A stretch of 51,443 bases of DNA from Desulfonauticus submarinus (lineage in GTDB: Bacteria; Desulfobacterota; Desulfovibrionia; Desulfovibrionales; Desulfonatronovibrionaceae): contig NZ_FNIN01000013.1 in the NCBI RefSeq assembly GCF_900104045.1, positions 1 to 51,443 of the forward strand. Reading direction: 5' to 3'. The notes beneath the pieces are model-generated. The model searched no databases. It worked only from the letters and a program-made list of their open reading frames with translations, and was not told where the DNA came from. This document shows, one piece after another, positions 26,176-35,358 of this stretch. How positions within the stretch are numbered: position 1 is the stretch's first letter; every line of letters begins with the position of its first letter. Position numbers and translations under genes: made by a program.

Positions 26176-27195
26176 TTATCTTAGCAACTCTCGTATAATA
26201 AGATGTTCAGCTATTTGAACAGCATTTAGGGCTGCACCCTTACGTAAATTATCTGCAACAATCCATAAATTAAGTCCATTATCTACAGTATCATCTTCTC
26301 TAATCCTTCCTACAAAGGTATCATCTTCTCCTGCGGCATAGATTGCTAAAGGATAGATACTTTCTTTTGGATTATCCAAAACCTTTACCCCAGGAGCTTG
26401 ACTTAAAATAGCTCTGGCCTCTTTTGCAGAGATGCTATTATAAAACTCAATATTAACCGATTCACTATGTCCATAAAAAACTGGTACTCTCACAGTTGTA
26501 GCAGTGACTTTAATTTCAGGAGCGTGCATAATTTTTTTTGTCTCATTAACCATTTTCATTTCTTCTTTAGTATAATCATTATCTAAAAACACATCTATAT
26601 GAGGCAAACAATTAAAGGCTATCTGATGAGGATATACTTTGCACTCTACCTCTTTCATATTAAAAATCTGCCTTACTTGATTTTCAAGCTCTTGAATTGC
26701 CTTTTGTCCAGTCCCAGAAACTGCCTGATAAGTGGACACAACAACCCTTTTGATTTTTGCTACATCATGTAACGGTTTTAAAACTACTACCATCTGAATA
26801 GTAGAACAATTTGGATTGGCAATAATTCCTTTATGCCAGTCAAGGTCTTCTGGATTTACTTCAGGAACCACTAAAGGCACATTATCATCCATACGCCAAG
26901 CACTAGAATTATCTACTACTACACAACCATCTTCTGCTGCAATAGGAGCAAATTTTTTAGAAACTCCTCCACCAGCAGAAAACAAAGCCAGGTCTATTCC
27001 CTTAAATGAATCTTCTGTTAATTCTTCTACAATTATCTCTCCTCCCTTAAAGGGAAGCTTAACTCCTTTAGAACGAGCAGAAGCAAAAGCTCTCACATCT
27101 TTTGCAGGAAAATCTCGTTGCTCTAAGACTTTTAACATCTCTCTTCCTACAGCTCCAGTGGCTCCTACCACAGCAACTACTGGATTTTTTTTCAT
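26176..27195 (-). CDS. asd: Aspartate-semialdehyde dehydrogenase
   Basis: 339 residues. NADP-binding GATGAVGREML, VVDNSSAWRM, catalytic Cys in IIANPNCSTIQM, YQAVSGTGQKAI, and the H-containing VPVFYGHSESVNIEF. It makes aspartate semialdehyde for lysine/diaminopimelate, threonine and methionine. GGAGGGGAG precedes the ATG. Same strand as metF, 98 bases upstream, which would link methionine carbon and methyl supply. Confidence 0.95.
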   Translation of the reverse strand: MKKNPVVAVVGATGAVGREMLKVLEQRDFPAKDVRAFASARSKGVKLPFKGGEIIVEELTEDSFKGIDLALFSAGGGVSKKFAPIAAEDGCVVVDNSSAWRMDDNVPLVVPEVNPEDLDWHKGIIANPNCSTIQMVVVLKPLHDVAKIKRVVVSTYQAVSGTGQKAIQELENQVRQIFNMKEVECKVYPHQIAFNCLPHIDVFLDNDYTKEEMKMVNETKKIMHAPEIKVTATTVRVPVFYGHSESVNIEFYNSISAKEARAILSQAPGVKVLDNPKESIYPLAIYAAGEDDTFVGRIREDDTVDNGLNLWIVADNLRKGAALNAVQIAEHLIIRELLR

Positions 27196-27293
27196 CGTCT
27201 CCCCTCCATAAATAAAGTAACACTTCTTATTTTAATTAGAGTCCCCCAAAAGTAAAAACTTTTTAAGTAGAATTTTTGTTTTTTGATAAAAAA

Positions 27294-28163
27294 CTATACA
27301 ATGCCATCTAATATCTTTAAACAAGCATATGATTTATTTAAAGTATAAAAGTGTACTCCACATACTCCTTTTTCTTTCAATTCAATAAACTGCTTTCTGG
27401 CATGTTCAATTCCAACTTCTATTACCCCTTCTCCTCCCTTTTTTGCTTCTGCATATTCTAATTTCTCTAATAATTCTTCTGGAATTGTCGCTCCGCACAA
27501 TTGCGTAATTCTCTTGATTCCTTTAAGATTCATGATAGGCAATATTCCTGGAATAATAGGTTTTTTAATCCCAAGAGAACGAGCTCTATTTACAAAATCA
27601 AAGTACAAATTATTATCAAAAAAAAGCTGAGTAATAACAAAATCTCCACCTAAATCGAGCTTTAACTTTAAAAATTCCAAATCACTTTCTAAGCTCAAAG
27701 CTTCAATATGACCTTCAGGATAACCAGCAACACCAAGAGAAAAGTCTTTTCCATATTTCTCTCTAATAAAAGAGACCAAGTCTGATGCGTGTTTAAACCT
27801 ATCACTATCAGGAACAAAAGATTTTTCTCCTTTTGGTGGATCTCCTCTAAGAGCTAAGATATTTTTTACTTTAATTTTTTGTAAAGAGTCTAAAAAAGAA
27901 CAAATATTTTGTTCAGAAGCACCCACACAAGTTAAATGCGCCATCGGTTCCAAAGATAAATCTTGTTTTAATATTTTTACTATCTCAAGGGTATAATCTC
28001 TAGTGCTTCCTCCTGCGCCATAAGTGACCGAGACAAATAATGGATTAATTTTTTTTAATAATTCAACTTCCCTAAAAAATGATGGCCATTTTTCTCTATC
28101 TTTTGGAGGAAAAAATTCTAGTGAAATAAAAAAATCTGTTTTATTAAGAAGTTCTGCTATCAA
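27294..28163 (-). CDS. metF: 5,10-Methylenetetrahydrofolate reductase
   Basis: 289 residues. FAD TIM barrel with SLEFFPPKD, FVSVTYGAGGSTRDYTLEIV, MAHLTCVGAS, ILALRGDPPKGE, FVITQLFFDN and GVHFYTLNKS. It reduces methylene-THF to methyl-THF; in anaerobes with a Wood-Ljungdahl or C1 pathway it can also serve carbon flux. Starts with TTG, supported by GGGGAG six bases upstream. Upstream on the same strand is the pilC/gspF-like gene, separated by a terminator. Confidence 0.95.
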   Translation of the reverse strand: MIAELLNKTDFFISLEFFPPKDREKWPSFFREVELLKKINPLFVSVTYGAGGSTRDYTLEIVKILKQDLSLEPMAHLTCVGASEQNICSFLDSLQKIKVKNILALRGDPPKGEKSFVPDSDRFKHASDLVSFIREKYGKDFSLGVAGYPEGHIEALSLESDLEFLKLKLDLGGDFVITQLFFDNNLYFDFVNRARSLGIKKPIIPGILPIMNLKGIKRITQLCGATIPEELLEKLEYAEAKKGGEGVIEVGIEHARKQFIELKEKGVCGVHFYTLNKSYACLKILDGIV

Positions 28164-28193
28164 GCTAGTCTCCCCTCTAGAATAAATTTCATC

Positions 28194-28215
28194 AAAAAAC
28201 TAACAAGAGTTAGCT
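28194..28215 (-). terminator. Probable terminator after the pilC/gspF-like gene
   Basis: On the minus strand AGCTAAC-TCTT-GTTAGTT followed directly by a T run: a seven-pair stem with one wobble. It lies about 45 bases after the stop codon and before metF. Confidence 0.55.
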
Positions 28216-28258
28216 CTTCTAAACCTTTCCCCCACACAGTGCAAGTCTATTCTTAAGA

Positions 28259-29461
28259 CTATATTGTCTCACCAATCTTAAATATAGGCAGATACATACT
28301 TACAACCAAACCACCTACTACAACTCCTAAAAACACTATCATAATAGGTTCAAGCAAAGAAGTTAAGGTATCAACTGCTACATCAACTTCGTCATCATAA
28401 AAATCTGCAATCTTTTCCAACATAGTATCTAAAGACCCTGTAGATTCACCCACTGAAATCATATGAATAACCATTGAAGGGAAAACTCCTGTTTCATCTA
28501 AAGGCTCAGCAATAGTATTACCCTCGGAAATACTAGACCTAGCCTTTAATACTCCTTGCTCTATTACTTTATTGCCACTAGTTTTTGCTACTATCTCAAG
28601 AGCTTCCAAAATGGGAACACCACTGGCCATCATTGTACTAAGCGTTCTACTAAATTTTGCTACAGCAACTTTTCTTAAGATGTCACCCATTACAGGTAAA
28701 TTTAAAAACAATTGGTCAAAAAATAAACGCCCCTTTTCAGTCTTATAGATTAACTTATAAATAATACCAGCAATAATAACACCACCTACCATATAAAGAA
28801 AATTTGATTTAACAAACCTACTTAAATTAATAACAATCTGGGTAGGAAGAGGAAGGGCTCCACCAAAATCAGCAAACATCTTTTCGAATGTGGGAATAAC
28901 ATACAATAAGATAATAATAACAACTATTACAGCTACACTTACAACAACTGCAGGATACATCATCGCGCTTTTAACTTTTGCCTTTAATTTGGCTGCTTTT
29001 TCCATATATTCTGCTAACCTAAGCAAAACTACATCGAGTACACCACCTGCTTCTCCAGCCTGGACCATGTTTAGATACAAATCATCAAAAATATCTTTAT
29101 GCTTTGATAAAGCAGCATACAAAGAAGAGCCAGCTTCTACATCATTTTTTACTTGATAAAGTTTTCTTCTAAGCTTCCCATTCTGTGTCTGGTCACACAT
29201 AACTTGCAAGGCTTGCAAAATAGGTACGCCAGCATTTATAAGAGTAGCAAACTGCCTACTAAATATAACCATATCTCTAGGAGTTACTGATCCTTCTAAG
29301 AAAGTCCCCTCAAAGATATCCTTGGGCTTGGGTTTAATTTTAATGTCTGAGAACCCTCTATTTTTTAACATACTTTTAGCAAGCTCTATGGTAGGTGCAT
29401 CTACATCACCTTTTACTTTTTTGCCTGCTCTATTTTTAGCTTTGTAAATAAAAATAGGCAT
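28259..29461 (-). CDS. Type IV pilus / type II secretion inner-membrane platform protein (PilC/GspF)
   Basis: 400 residues. Two repeated GspF domains: FSRQFATLINAGVPILQALQVM near residue 67 and FSRTLSTMMASGVPILEALEIV near 270, each followed by a long membrane helix (VVVSVAVIVVIIILLYVIP; IMIVFLGVVVGGLVVSMYLPIF). N-terminal YKAKNRAGKKVKGDVDA is the standard start. AAGGAG precedes the ATG. It forms the membrane platform on which the assembly ATPase works. No pilB, pilT, pilD or pilin gene is in the window, so it stands alone. Confidence 0.93.
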   Translation of the reverse strand: MPIFIYKAKNRAGKKVKGDVDAPTIELAKSMLKNRGFSDIKIKPKPKDIFEGTFLEGSVTPRDMVIFSRQFATLINAGVPILQALQVMCDQTQNGKLRRKLYQVKNDVEAGSSLYAALSKHKDIFDDLYLNMVQAGEAGGVLDVVLLRLAEYMEKAAKLKAKVKSAMMYPAVVVSVAVIVVIIILLYVIPTFEKMFADFGGALPLPTQIVINLSRFVKSNFLYMVGGVIIAGIIYKLIYKTEKGRLFFDQLFLNLPVMGDILRKVAVAKFSRTLSTMMASGVPILEALEIVAKTSGNKVIEQGVLKARSSISEGNTIAEPLDETGVFPSMVIHMISVGESTGSLDTMLEKIADFYDDEVDVAVDTLTSLLEPIMIVFLGVVVGGLVVSMYLPIFKIGETI

Positions 29462-29677
29462 ACCACTTCTCCTTAGATTAAATTACAAATTGACGAACTA
29501 GATATTACAATATACAAGCTCTCACTTTCCTTAAACTTTAATTCTAACATGTTCAAGCCATTCTTACAATTTTCCATAATTGGACAATAAATTATCATTC
29601 CTTAATAAAATCAATTAAAATTAAATAAAGTTTACATATATTATCTTTTAATTAAAAATTAATCTAAAGTAAATATA

Positions 29678-29712
29678 GCTGTTTTTTTAAAAACAGCCTT
29701 GAATTTTTTTAA
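29678..29712 (+). terminator. Terminator-like hairpin upstream of the GGDEF-EAL gene
   Basis: GCTGTTTTT, two T, then its complement AAAAACAGC (29678-29697), followed by CTTGAATTTTTTT. It is oriented for plus-strand transcripts, yet no plus-strand gene ends before it for more than 5 kb. It may end a short unannotated transcript or attenuate the GGDEF-EAL leader. Confidence 0.45.
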
Positions 29713-29758
29713 AAATATACCTAAGAATACAAAGACATTTTAAAAACCACTCGATATC

Positions 29759-31957
29759 ATGAGCGTATTAGACAGTAATTACTTTTTAAAAAACAAATTT
29801 GAAGATTTTTTTGAAATAAAAAAAGAGATAAATAATCTAATTCTATCCTCATATGATGAATATTCTATACTAAAAAGTATATGTAAAATACTTTTTAAAC
29901 AATTTTCATTATACAGCGTATGGATTGGAAAACTATCAAAAAAACAAATTAACAAATTATGCTCTATTGGAAAAGATAAAGATTACTTTCAAAAGATACC
30001 TGAATTCTATATTCAAAAAGAAAATAGACATATTCTCTCAAAATTATTGGAAGGAAAAATAATTATTCATAATGATATAAGAATATCTAATCTTTCGCAA
30101 GATATAAAAAAATTTTTTATATCAAGAAAAATATTTTCTAATTCAATAATACCGATTATATCTAGAGATAATGAGGTTTATTTACTTGAACTAACATCAT
30201 TAAAAGAAAATTTTTTTACTTTAAATGCATCTAAAGAAATTTTAGAGGAAATAAAAAAAGATATTATATTTGCCATATCCTATCTACAAGACAAAAAAAA
30301 CTATACTATTATAGCCCAGGCACTAGAAAATAGCTTAGATTGGGTTATAATAACAAATTTAAAAGGAGAAATTATATATGTTAACAAAACGGTTACAGAA
30401 GTAACTGGTTATAGAAAAGAGGAATTACTGGGCCAAAATCCCAGAGTTCTAAAATCTGGTTACCATGATCAAAATTTTTATAAACAGTTATGGGAGACGA
30501 TTACTTCTGGACATATCTTTGAAGCTCTTTTTATCGATAAAAAAAAGGATGGGACTATTTTTTATAGTAAGAAGAAAATAGTTCCTGTAGAAATAGAAGG
30601 GAAAATAGAATATTTCGTAGCATTTGGTAAAGATGTTACTAATGAACAAAATTTAAAAGATGAAGTAGAAAAAAATAAATATATTGACCAACTTACCAAA
30701 GTATACAACTTCTTTGGATTTAAAATAAAAGCAATTCAAGCTCTAGATGACTTAATTAAAAAAGATGATAAAACAATCTCTGCCATAATTATATTTGATA
30801 TATATGATTTTACCACAATCAATAATATTTATGGGACTAAAAAAGGAGATCTAATTTTAAAAGTAATAGCTAATAGGTTACGTCATCATCTTCAAGAGAA
30901 AGACATTATTTGCAGAGTTGGTGGAGACAGCTTTGCAACTTTTATTTATAGTATACCAGACAAAAAAAGCATCATCTCTTTCATAAACAATTTAATTAAA
31001 ATTTTAGAAGAACCAATCACCATACACTTAGAAAAAATTAACCTAACATTTAATGCTGGTGCGTCTATCTTTCCAGATGATGCGACAAACTTTGCCAAAT
31101 TGTATGAAAATGCATCTTTGTCTTTATCTCAAGCTAGAAAACAAGGAGAAGGAATATATAAAATTTTTGATCTTAATATGGATATTTTAGCTAAAAAAAG
31201 GATTAAAGCAGAAAAAATTATAAAACAAGCTATTATTGAGGAAACATTCTGTTTTCATTTTCAACCTTATTTTACTACAACAGACCTAAAAGTTGCAGGT
31301 TATGAAGCACTACTTAGAATTAAAAAAAATAACTCTATTATCTATCCAAATGATTTTATAGAAGTTTTAGAGGAAAAAAAATATTTAAAATATTTTGAAG
31401 AATGGTCTTTAAAATATTTTCAAAATTTATTTGAAAAATTAAAAAAAACCAATATGAATTGTCGAATCTCTTATAATATTTCTGCTAATAGTTTTAAAAA
31501 CAACTTATTTTTAAAAAAATTACTTAAATTCTGTAAAAAATATGGAAATAACTTTACGATAGAAATTACAGAAAGGGTTTTACTGGAAGATATAGAAAAA
31601 ACTATACAAGTCTTAACAAAATTTAAAAAACATACTGCGACACTCATTGCAATTGACGACTTTGGAACAGGTTATTCTTCTTTATCCTATCTCATTCACT
31701 TGCCTATAGATATAGTTAAATTAGATGTATCTTTTATTAAAAATATGACCCAAAATTCTAAAAACGCCTCTCTGGTCGAAGCAATTATTTACTTAGGAAA
31801 AAAAATAGGCCTTAAAACTATTGCGGAAGGTGTAGAAAATAAAAAACAATTAGAATTACTTAAATCTTTTGGCTGTGATTTTATCCAAGGATACTTACTA
31901 TCCAAGCCTATACTTCTAGAAAATACCAAATTTTTTTCTCATTTTGTCAATAAATGA
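29759..31957 (+). CDS. GAF-like/PAS/GGDEF/EAL cyclic-di-GMP signalling protein
   Basis: 732 residues, no membrane helix. Residues about 20-180 look GAF-like, 185-300 a PAS domain (NSLDWVIITNLKGEIIYVN...GYRKEELLGQNPRVLKSG), then GGDEF about 310-470 and EAL about 485-730. The signature GGDEF reads GGDSF (388-392), losing the catalytic Glu, so cyclase activity is doubtful. The EAL domain keeps EALLR (516-520), NISAN, EITER, DDFGTGYSS, KLD, AEGVE and QGY, so it should degrade c-di-GMP, perhaps regulated by the PAS or by GTP on the dead GGDEF. No clear Shine-Dalgarno. It stands alone between pilC and gcvH. Confidence 0.92.
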   Translation: MSVLDSNYFLKNKFEDFFEIKKEINNLILSSYDEYSILKSICKILFKQFSLYSVWIGKLSKKQINKLCSIGKDKDYFQKIPEFYIQKENRHILSKLLEGKIIIHNDIRISNLSQDIKKFFISRKIFSNSIIPIISRDNEVYLLELTSLKENFFTLNASKEILEEIKKDIIFAISYLQDKKNYTIIAQALENSLDWVIITNLKGEIIYVNKTVTEVTGYRKEELLGQNPRVLKSGYHDQNFYKQLWETITSGHIFEALFIDKKKDGTIFYSKKKIVPVEIEGKIEYFVAFGKDVTNEQNLKDEVEKNKYIDQLTKVYNFFGFKIKAIQALDDLIKKDDKTISAIIIFDIYDFTTINNIYGTKKGDLILKVIANRLRHHLQEKDIICRVGGDSFATFIYSIPDKKSIISFINNLIKILEEPITIHLEKINLTFNAGASIFPDDATNFAKLYENASLSLSQARKQGEGIYKIFDLNMDILAKKRIKAEKIIKQAIIEETFCFHFQPYFTTTDLKVAGYEALLRIKKNNSIIYPNDFIEVLEEKKYLKYFEEWSLKYFQNLFEKLKKTNMNCRISYNISANSFKNNLFLKKLLKFCKKYGNNFTIEITERVLLEDIEKTIQVLTKFKKHTATLIAIDDFGTGYSSLSYLIHLPIDIVKLDVSFIKNMTQNSKNASLVEAIIYLGKKIGLKTIAEGVENKKQLELLKSFGCDFIQGYLLSKPILLENTKFFSHFVNK

Positions 31958-32069
31958 TTATATATACCTGTTATTTTTTCAGGAGTGATTCTCAATTGCT
32001 CTTTTTTAAAAAAAATAATAATAAAAACTTTTCATGTTTGAGATTACTAATACTTAAGGAGGAAAAATC

Positions 32070-32450
32070 ATGATACCAGAAAATTTACTCTATGCTAAAA
32101 GCCATGAATGGGCTAAAATAGAAGAAGACACAGCAACTATAGGTATTACTCACTTTGCACAGGAACAATTAGGAGATATTACTTTTATTGAGCTTCCAGA
32201 AATTGGTTCCACCTTAAATCAAGGAGATGAAATAGGAAGTATAGAATCAGTAAAAGCTGCAAGTGAAATTTACTCACCTGTAAGTGGCGAAGTAGTAGAA
32301 GTAAATACTCTTTTAGAAGAAGCTCCTGAAAAAATAAACGAAGATCCTTATGGAGAAGGATGGATTTGCAAAATAAAACTTTCCTCTCAACCAGAAGGAC
32401 TTCTTACTGCTGATGAATATGCAAAATTGTTGGAAGAAGAAGAGCATTAA
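32070..32450 (+). CDS. gcvH: Glycine cleavage system H protein
   Basis: 126 residues. [39 protein letters not shown] followed by [17 protein letters not shown], with lipoylated lysine K62. It carries the aminomethyl group between P, T and L proteins. A strong AAGGAGG precedes the ATG. First gene of gcvH-gcvPA-gcvPB-lpd. The 112-base stretch upstream has no glycine-riboswitch pattern. Confidence 0.96.
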   Translation: MIPENLLYAKSHEWAKIEEDTATIGITHFAQEQLGDITFIELPEIGSTLNQGDEIGSIESVKAASEIYSPVSGEVVEVNTLLEEAPEKINEDPYGEGWICKIKLSSQPEGLLTADEYAKLLEEEEH

Positions 32451-32528
32451 TCCAAATAGCTTTAATTATAGGCAAAAATAATAAAAAAAAACAGATAAAA
32501 ATAACACTCTAAAACAGAGGCCAAGAAT

Positions 32529-33872
32529 ATGCCATATATTCCACATACCCCTAAACAAGTTGAAGAGATGCTTGCCACTATTGGAGTAAAAAGCATCGAT
32601 GATCTATTTGAAGTCATTCCACAAAATTTAAGGTGTAAAACCTTTAATCTCCCAAAAGGCAAATCAGAGCAGGAAGTATGCCGTTGTATTAAAGAGTTAG
32701 CATCAAAAAATAAACACAACTTAACTACCTTTTTAGGAGCAGGTTTCTATGATCACTATATCCCTGCAGCAGTAAAGCACATTTTAAGCCGATCTGAATT
32801 TTACACAGCTTATACTCCTTATCAGCCTGAGGCATCCCAAGGAGTCCTGCAAGCTATTTTTGAATATCAAACAGCAGTAGCAAGATTAATGGATATGGAT
32901 TTTGCCAATGCTTCTCTTTATGACGGCGGGACTGCTATTTATGAAGCCATTATGATGGCAATAAGAATTACTAAACGAAAAAAAATAATTATTTGTGAGA
33001 CAGTAAATCCCATTTATCGACAAATGCTAAAGTGCTATACTATAAACCTCCATCTAGAAATGATTACTATCCCGCACAAAAAAGGCAGTCCTGACTTTGA
33101 AAACCTCTCCAAAAACATTGACCAGAATACTGCTTGCGTCATTGTCCAAAATCCAAATTTCTTTGGAGAAATAAATGATTTTACAGAATTATTTCAAATA
33201 GCTCACAAACAAGGGGCATTAGGCATTATCTCTGTATATGCTCTTATGCAAAGCATCCTCAAAACGCCCGGAGAAATGGGAGCAGATATTGCTGTAGCAG
33301 AAGGACAATCTTTAGGTTTACCTTTGAACTTTGGAGGTCCTTATTTAGGTATAATGACCACCCAAAAAAAACATATTCGTCAAATGCCTGGTCGAATAGT
33401 GGGAAAAACTGTAGACAGAGAAGGGAAAACAGGTTTTGTTTTAACGCTTCAAGCCAGAGAACAACATATTAGACGAGAAAAAGCCACCTCTAATATCTGT
33501 TCGAATCAAGCATTATGTGCGTTTCAGGCTCTTTTATATATCTCATTACTAGGACCAGAAGGACTGAAGCGGGTAGCTGAATTATCTATAGAAAGAGCTC
33601 ATTATGCTGCAAAAAGACTTACCGAGATTGATGGAATTACTCTTTTAAATAACAATCATTTTGCTAATGAATTTACTTTAACACTTCCTATACCTGCTTT
33701 TGAACTTATTAACTATCTTGCAGAAAAAAATTATGTACCAGGTTTCCCAATAGGAAGATATTATAAAAACATGGAAAACTGTCTTCTTTTAGCTTGTACA
33801 GAAAAAACTAGTGAAGAATCTATAGGTATATTGACTGAAATGATTAAAGCTTATTTAAAAAAACATAGTTAA
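32529..33872 (+). CDS. gcvPA: Glycine dehydrogenase (decarboxylating) subunit 1
   Basis: 447 residues, the N-terminal half of P protein as a separate subunit. It begins with MPYIPHTPKQVEEMLATIGV and contains FLGAGFYDHYIPAAVKHIL, YTPYQPEASQGVLQAIFEYQ and FGGPYLGIMTT. Together with subunit 2 it decarboxylates glycine with PLP and loads aminomethyl on GcvH. It lies 78 bases after gcvH and 34 before gcvPB. The two-subunit form is usual in Gram-positive bacteria, archaea and many anaerobes. Confidence 0.95.
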   Translation: MPYIPHTPKQVEEMLATIGVKSIDDLFEVIPQNLRCKTFNLPKGKSEQEVCRCIKELASKNKHNLTTFLGAGFYDHYIPAAVKHILSRSEFYTAYTPYQPEASQGVLQAIFEYQTAVARLMDMDFANASLYDGGTAIYEAIMMAIRITKRKKIIICETVNPIYRQMLKCYTINLHLEMITIPHKKGSPDFENLSKNIDQNTACVIVQNPNFFGEINDFTELFQIAHKQGALGIISVYALMQSILKTPGEMGADIAVAEGQSLGLPLNFGGPYLGIMTTQKKHIRQMPGRIVGKTVDREGKTGFVLTLQAREQHIRREKATSNICSNQALCAFQALLYISLLGPEGLKRVAELSIERAHYAAKRLTEIDGITLLNNNHFANEFTLTLPIPAFELINYLAEKNYVPGFPIGRYYKNMENCLLLACTEKTSEESIGILTEMIKAYLKKHS

Positions 33873-33906
33873 TGCTTAAAATAAATTTATTTTCTAGGAG
33901 CTAAAA

Positions 33907-35358
33907 ATGCAAACTATATTTGACAAATCCATTTCAGGTAGAAAAGGAGTTTGGCCAGATAAACCCAAAACAAGTGTTACAGACCATATCTCTTCTACTC
34001 TTTTAAGAAAACAAAAACCTCTTTTACCTGAAGTAAGTGAATTGGATGTTATAAGGCACTATACCTTGCTTTCTAGAAAAAATTTTGGAGTAGATAGCAA
34101 CTTTTATCCTCTGGGTTCTTGTACAATGAAATATAATCCTAAATTTATGGAAGAAATTGCCAATTTACCTGGATTTACAGATTTACACCCTTTAATTCCT
34201 CAACTCAAAACCGCAGGACTTTATACCCAAGGAGCATTAGAAGTACTTTATGAAACAGAGCAACTTTTATGTGAAATTACAGGAATGGATGCATTTACCT
34301 TACAACCTCTTGCAGGAGCCCACGGAGAACTTACTGGTGTAATGTTAATTGCCGCCTATCACAAACACAAAGGAAATAAGAAAACAAAAATAATTGTTCC
34401 AGATTCTGCCCATGGTACAAACCCAGCCTCAGCAGCAATTGCAGGATATAAGGTAGTGAGTATAAAATCTAAAAATGGCATCATTGATCCTAAAGCACTT
34501 AAAGAGGTCTTAGATGAAGAAGTGGCAGGCATTATGATGACCTGCCCAAATACTTTAGGGCTTTTCGAGACACATTTAGCTGAAATTGTCGAATTAATTC
34601 ACTCTGTAGATGGACTACTTTACTATGATGGCGCTAACCTAAACGCTATTATGGGCAAAATGAAAGTAGGAGAAGTTGGTTTTGATGTTGTTCATCTCAA
34701 CCTACACAAAACCTTTGCTACCCCTCATGGAGGAGGAGGACCTGGCTCAGGTCCTGTAGGAGTTAATAAAAAACTAGAACCTTTTTTGCCTATTTCCAGG
34801 GTTGTGAAACTAGAAGATGGACAATTTTATTTAAAATATGACTATCCTCTTTCTATAGGCTATGTGGCTCCTTTTTATGGTAATTTTGGAGTAATCTTAA
34901 AAGCATATGCCTATATTTTACGTTTAGGTAGAGAAGGACTTACTAGAGTATCTGAACATGCAGTTTTAGCAGCAAATTATTTACGCAAAAAATTAGAAAA
35001 CTATCTAGAAATCCCCTACAATCGCACCTGTATGCATGAATTTGTTGCTTCAGCAGTAAAACAAGCCAAAAAAGGTGTCCGAGCTTTAGATATTGCTAAG
35101 GCTCTTTTGGATAAAGGACATCATGCACCAACTATTTATTTCCCCCTAATAGTAAAAGAATGTCTTATGATAGAGCCAACAGAAACAGAGAGCAAAGAAA
35201 CACTAGATAAATTTGTAGATGACTTAATAGAAATTTTAGAAACCGCAGATCAACGGCCAGAATTATTACTTCAAGCGCCTAGTTATACTCCTGTTAACCG
35301 TTTAGATGAAGTTAAAGCCGCAAGACAAATGGAGTTAGTAGAACCATGTACGATGTAG
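33907..35358 (+). CDS. gcvPB: Glycine dehydrogenase (decarboxylating) subunit 2
   Basis: 483 residues, C-terminal half of P protein, carrying the cofactor: VVHLNLHKTFATPHGGGGPGSGPVGV holds the PLP lysine, with LGSCTMKYNPKF and LQPLAGAHGELTGVMLI as substrate-side motifs. TAGGAG precedes the ATG. Its last 13 bases overlap the lpd start, so the two are translationally coupled. Confidence 0.95.
   Translation: MQTIFDKSISGRKGVWPDKPKTSVTDHISSTLLRKQKPLLPEVSELDVIRHYTLLSRKNFGVDSNFYPLGSCTMKYNPKFMEEIANLPGFTDLHPLIPQLKTAGLYTQGALEVLYETEQLLCEITGMDAFTLQPLAGAHGELTGVMLIAAYHKHKGNKKTKIIVPDSAHGTNPASAAIAGYKVVSIKSKNGIIDPKALKEVLDEEVAGIMMTCPNTLGLFETHLAEIVELIHSVDGLLYYDGANLNAIMGKMKVGEVGFDVVHLNLHKTFATPHGGGGPGSGPVGVNKKLEPFLPISRVVKLEDGQFYLKYDYPLSIGYVAPFYGNFGVILKAYAYILRLGREGLTRVSEHAVLAANYLRKKLENYLEIPYNRTCMHEFVASAVKQAKKGVRALDIAKALLDKGHHAPTIYFPLIVKECLMIEPTETESKETLDKFVDDLIEILETADQRPELLLQAPSYTPVNRLDEVKAARQMELVEPCTM

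Noticed and set aside
31958-32069. Glycine riboswitch before gcvH
   Set aside because: The gap is only 112 bases and very AT-rich, without the conserved GGAGAG-type cores of the aptamer.
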